DNA of 64,000 nt from Pempheris klunzingeri (lineage: Eukaryota > Chordata > Actinopteri > Acropomatiformes > Pempheridae), in assembly GCF_042242105.1 (NCBI RefSeq), contig NC_092027.1, forward strand, positions 3,299,506 through 3,363,505, given 5' to 3'. Under the pieces are notes generated by a model. That model saw nothing but the letters and a program-made list of their open reading frames with translations, had not been told where the DNA came from and made no database searches. Each line of letters starts with the position of its first letter. Positions within the stretch are counted from its first letter, which is position 1. Below are positions 60,501 to 64,000 of this stretch, one piece after another. Position numbers and translations under genes: made by a program.

Positions 60501-62165
60501 GATGACGATCCACATCTCTTGGAGTGGCACTCTCAAGAGTGTATAACCCATCACTACTTCTTGAAACACTTCAGAGAGAGCTTAAAGCAGCGCTTAAACA
60601 AAACTGGAGGTACGGTATATAACATGTAACATATCACTTTATGTGTGCACACACTCACAGTGCCTGTACATATGTGTTTTATTCATGTACTTGTACATTC
60701 TTGCGTCTGAAAGGTGCTACACAAATAAATGTGCCTTGCCTTTATCCTTAATGAAGCCTCCTTTCAGAGTCTTCCTCTGTTTTCTCAGTTTACAGTAGTA
60801 CAAGGGTTAAGATAGTAGTAGAGTGTCAATTATATACAAAGATAACCAGCAATGGGAAGAGGGTCGATGTTCTGTTTTTGTTGTTTCTTGTATAGTTTAA
60901 TCATTCGTACAATAAAATCAAACTTGTGAAGTTATGTAAAGCGTGTGGTGTGATATCAGCCACTAATAACTGACTCTCACTCTGACATAGTGCAGTCTCT
61001 GTCTCTCCCTCCTCAGATATCAGCATTGTCCAGCAGATGGCCGGCTGCGAATGGGACGATGAAACCGGAGAGGTTGTCAGTTTCAATCAGTATAGTTATG
61101 ATGGAGAAGACTTCATAGCTCTGGACCTGAAGACAATGACTTGGATTGCTCCAAAACCACAGGCCGTCCTCACCAAACACAAGTGGGACAGTGAAAGGGC
61201 TCAATTGAACTTCATTAAAATCTACCTCACTGAGCAAATTCCTGAGTGGCTGAAGAAGGGTTTGGACTATGGGAAGAGCTTTCTGCTGAGAACAGGTAGA
61301 GTAACATTACAATGAACATGAACCACATGTAGAGATACACTGTATGTAATTCTCTGTCTCTCTCCCTACAGACCTTCCCAAAGTGTCTCTCCTCCAGAAG
61401 TCTCCCTCCTCTCCAGTCACCTGCCACGCTACAGGTTTCTACCCTAACGCAGCCATGATGTTCTGGAGGAAAGGTGGAGAGGAGCATCATGAGGGCGTGA
61501 CCCTCGGAGAGATCCTCCCCAACAACGATGGATCCTTCCAGACGAGCGTTGACCTGAAAGCACCAGGAGCATCTGAAGACTGGGGGAGCTACGAATGTGT
61601 GTTTCAGCTCTCTGGTTTGAAGGACGACATCGTCACCAAACTGGACAAAGCAGTGATCAGGACCAACTGGGGTAAGACAGGAATCTGGACTTCACAGTGA
61701 CTGTGTATTAAACAGAGATAACGTCTGTGCAGTTAACACTGAGATCTTCTTTATAGGCCTATACTGTTAGTCCTGTGTTAGCGATATGAAGCGTTTACAT
61801 CAGCACAGGGGTAACAAATGCAAGTATTAAAGGAAACCAAAACTGCTTCTGTGCTCACTTAAATACCTTTTGTTCCACACCTGCTTTTTCACATCATTAT
61901 CTCCATGTAGTTGAACTATAAGTGGCTCCAATATCAGGTCCATCCAGTATTATAGTGTTCATGTTTTGTTTTGCCTCCAGTTTCTCCCTCTGAGCTTTCT
62001 GCTGGTCCTGTCATCGGAGTTGTTGTAGGACTACTGCTCCTCCTGGCACTCTGCATCGCAGGACTCTTCAACTGGAAAAGGAACAACCATGGCAACGGAG
62101 AAAGATGCTTCTGCTCGTCACGAAGCCATTTTCATTCCACTGTCTCAGCACAGATGTCAGACTAG
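57552..62165 (+). CDS. MHC class I heavy chain, gene 8
   Basis: Exons: leader A 57552-57600 (MKKAFVLLVLSHFAST), alpha1 60343-60609, alpha2 61017-61295, alpha3 61372-61671, TM and tail 61981-62165; 359 residues. Alpha1 has KYFFTESSG (Tyr7), HCDSN, QECITHH and sequon NKT. Alpha2 has Cys101, but Ile for Cys164 (TEQIPEW) and Gly for Tyr171 (KKGL). Alpha3 carries the LKAPGASEDWGS version, yet the TM and CFC-containing tail are of the gene 2/6 type, so the alpha3 block and the TM type have been reshuffled relative to genes 2, 4, 5 and 6. The intron between alpha1 and alpha2 is about 0.24 kb shorter than in gene 2 through loss near 60690. The 3' UTR is interrupted by an L2-type LINE; poly(A) candidate 63953-63958. 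Confidence 0.88.
57672..57685 (+). promoter_or_regulatory. ISRE in intron 1 of gene 8
   Basis: AGTTTCACTTTCAC, perfect consensus match, 72 bases past the leader exon, as in genes 5 and 6. Confidence 0.55.
58975..58986 (+). repeat. telomere-like TTAGGGTTAGGG at a deletion joint (gene 8)
   Basis: Same joint as in gene 5 intron 1; leader B is missing here as well. Confidence 0.7.
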
Positions 62166-62253
62166 GAGATCCATCCATCCATTCTCTATACCGCTTATCC
62201 GTCAGGGTCGCAGGGGAGCTGGAGCCAATCCCAGCTGACTTCGGGTGAAAGGC
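62166..62253 (+). repeat. truncated RTE-like tail repeat in gene 8 3' UTR
   Basis: Matches the first part of 19933-20213 up to GGTGAAAGGCGGG, then is replaced by the L2-type LINE. It has GGGGAGCTGGAGCCAATCCC where genes 2 and 6 lack six of these bases. Confidence 0.55.
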
Positions 62254-63423
62254 GGGAGTGACCAGCTGGCTGCATGGGTCACTGACTCCCTCACGGACAG
62301 ACCCCAGTATGTGAGACTGCAGGACAGTGTGTCTGATGTGGTGGTTTGCAGCACAGGGGCCCCCCAGGGAACGGTACGGTCACCTTTCCTCTTCACCCTG
62401 TACACATCAGACTTCAGGTACGCTACAGACAGTTGTCACCTCCAGAAGTTCTCTGATGACACTGCCATCGTGGGGTGTGTGTCAGAGGGGAACGACTGTG
62501 AATACAGGACGGTCATCACGGACTTTGTCGACTGGTGTGGACGGAACAACCTCCTAGTCAACGCCAGCAAGACAAAAGAGATGGTGGTCGACTTCCACAA
62601 GAAACCCTCCATCACTGCACCAGTGAGCATCCAGGGACTTGGCATCGAGAGAGTGAGGACATACAAGTACCTGGGTGTTCACCTTAATAATAAACTGGAC
62701 TGGACAGACAACACTGACTCTCTCTACAAGAGGGGTCAGAGTCGTCTATACCTGCTGAGGAGGCTAGGATCCTTTGGAGTGAGCAGACCACGCCTGAGGA
62801 CCTTCTTCGAGACTGTGGTGGCATCTGTGGTTTCATATGCAGTGGTGTGTTGGGGAGGGGGGTGCTCTGAGCGGGACAAGAACAGGCTCAACAGACTAAT
62901 TAAGAGAGCCGGCTCGGTCTGTGGCTGCCCCCTGGACCCCATAGAGGTGGTGGGAGAGAGGAGGACCTTGTCCAAACTGTCCTCCATCTTGGACAACACC
63001 TCCCACCCTCTGCATCAGACTGTGGGGGCCTTAAGCAGCTCCTTCAGTCACAGACTGATACACCCCAGGTGTAAGAAGGAGCGCTTCCGCAGGTCCTTCA
63101 TCCCGACTGCAGTCAGACTGTACAATGCTGCATTATAGTCTGCTGCACCAACCACCACCACCACCTGTGCACTTTACTATAACATAAACTGTACAATAAT
63201 TCTCACCCCACTTCACTTCACCCTGTTGTTGTTGTCTCTGTAATTACATTTTTTTGTGTACATAGGTTTTTACCACTGTATATATTATATTATATTCTGC
63301 TATTTAATTTTTCTAATTCTTAACTGTGTGCTTTTATTTTTTTTTGTCTGTCCCTTTGAGCTGCTGTAACAGCAAAGTTTCCCCACTGAGGGATCAATAA
63401 ATAAATATCTTATCTTATCTTAT
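62254..63423 (+). mobile_element. 5'-truncated L2-type LINE (reverse transcriptase C-terminal part)
   Basis: An open frame to the stop at 63138 covers the back of a reverse transcriptase: GAPQGTV, FSDDTAIV (the YxDD-box position), LLVNASKTKEMVVDF, KYLGVHLNNKLDW and GQSRLYLLRRLGSF, then a tail ending VRLYNAAL. The order and wording match L2-clade elements of fish. A 3' UTR with GAGGGATCAATAAATA runs into (ATCTT)n, the short tandem repeat these elements end in. Everything before the mid-RT region is missing, as is usual for LINE copies. The frame is open, so the insertion is probably recent. It is absent from genes 2 and 6. Confidence 0.85.
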
Positions 63424-64000
63424 CTTAAATAAAGGCAGAAACCAGTTCAATTAACGGGATGTTTCTATTTAACACAAAGAAGTGTTTTCTTTGTTGATCT
63501 TAAATGGTTTATTACTCTAATCTCTCACATGTATTTCAGCATTCAGAACTATGAGCTATGTATGTAACTATGTATACAACATCAGTATTATGTCAGTTTA
63601 TATGTCGTTATGCCGTTTTTCTTGCCGAGCTTCAGACTCTTCCTCTTCTCAAACTTCTGTCATGGATGCAGCTCTTAACTGATCACAGTGAGTTCTTCAT
63701 CCTGTCAGCTAAAATGTTTTCATTTTTGCTTCGTGCCTGGTTGTGCAGGAGACAGACGGACTTAGAACTGTAGGAATGAGAAAGCAGCTCAGTGAGAAAC
63801 AGGTTTTAGTTTCCCATATCTACAGCTGTCAGTGACGTTTTCCTGCACACAGTCCAACATTTTTAACTTAAGGTCTAAGTTTAAATGATTCTTTAAAATT
63901 GCAGTTGTGTGCAGTTAATGTACATTAACAGTTTAATTGATTTTGCACAAAAAATAAATATTTTATGGATACCTCCAACTTATTTTGTCAGTTTTTAGCT
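63424..64000 (+). other. gene 8 3' UTR / downstream region
   Basis: Resumes the sequence found after the RTE-like tail in genes 2 (20256 on) and 6 (48298 on), from AATAAAGGCAGAAACCAG. It carries the poly(A) candidate at 63953-63958. No new gene starts before the window ends. Confidence 0.7.

Overview
The window looks like genomic DNA from a teleost fish, probably a percomorph. It has intron-rich genes, teleost-type MHC class I (U-lineage-like) exons, a fish chitin synthase, slc39a7 (zip7/ke4) and LINE tails of teleost type. I cannot name the species from sequence alone.

Layout. (1) 1-2643 (+) is the 3' part of a chitin synthase gene, seven or eight exons, ending in the C-terminal membrane region. 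(2) 4819-10770 (-) is a complete slc39a7 gene, a zinc exporter of the ER/Golgi, whose CGCG-box promoter lies near 10.7-11.0 kb. Its position beside class I genes agrees with the known linkage of slc39a7 to the teleost MHC class I region. (3) 11.4-62.2 kb (+) is a tandem cluster of eight MHC class I heavy-chain genes, numbered 1 to 8 here: 11432-14556, 16392-19932, 21832-24262, 25590-31600, 33314-38821, 43159-47974, 49879-52310 and 57552-62165. (4) 62.25-63.42 kb is a 5'-truncated L2-type LINE that landed in the 3' UTR of gene 8.

The class I genes fall into three groups. Gene 1 is a diverged single copy that keeps all hallmark cysteines. Genes 2, 4, 5, 6 and 8 share leader/alpha1/alpha2 exons. 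Genes 3 and 7 are compact and nearly identical to each other. Genes 4 and 5 are chimeric: a gene-2-like 5' half with a gene-3/7-like TM and tail. Every exon I list is in phase, and each gene gives a full-length product of about 340-360 residues. In all except gene 1 the second alpha2 cysteine (C164 in HLA numbering) is Phe or Ile, so the usual alpha2 disulfide cannot form.

The cluster grew by segmental duplication. Genes 2+3 match genes 6+7 at a constant offset of about 28.04 kb. The stretch from gene 5's tail to intron 1 of gene 6 matches that from gene 7's tail to intron 1 of gene 8, at an offset of about 13.97 kb that jumps at a CT-rich minisatellite. Such a minisatellite, 0.46 to 1.28 kb long, sits directly upstream of the CCAAT/CRE promoter of genes 4, 5, 6 and 8. 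Other structure includes a second leader exon with a GC donor inside gene 4 (the only leader of gene 2), an inverted piece of a gene-3/7-type gene in intron 1 of gene 6, intronic ISREs, and LINE tails. All coordinates come from reading the sequence by eye. Expression, splicing and orthology were not tested.
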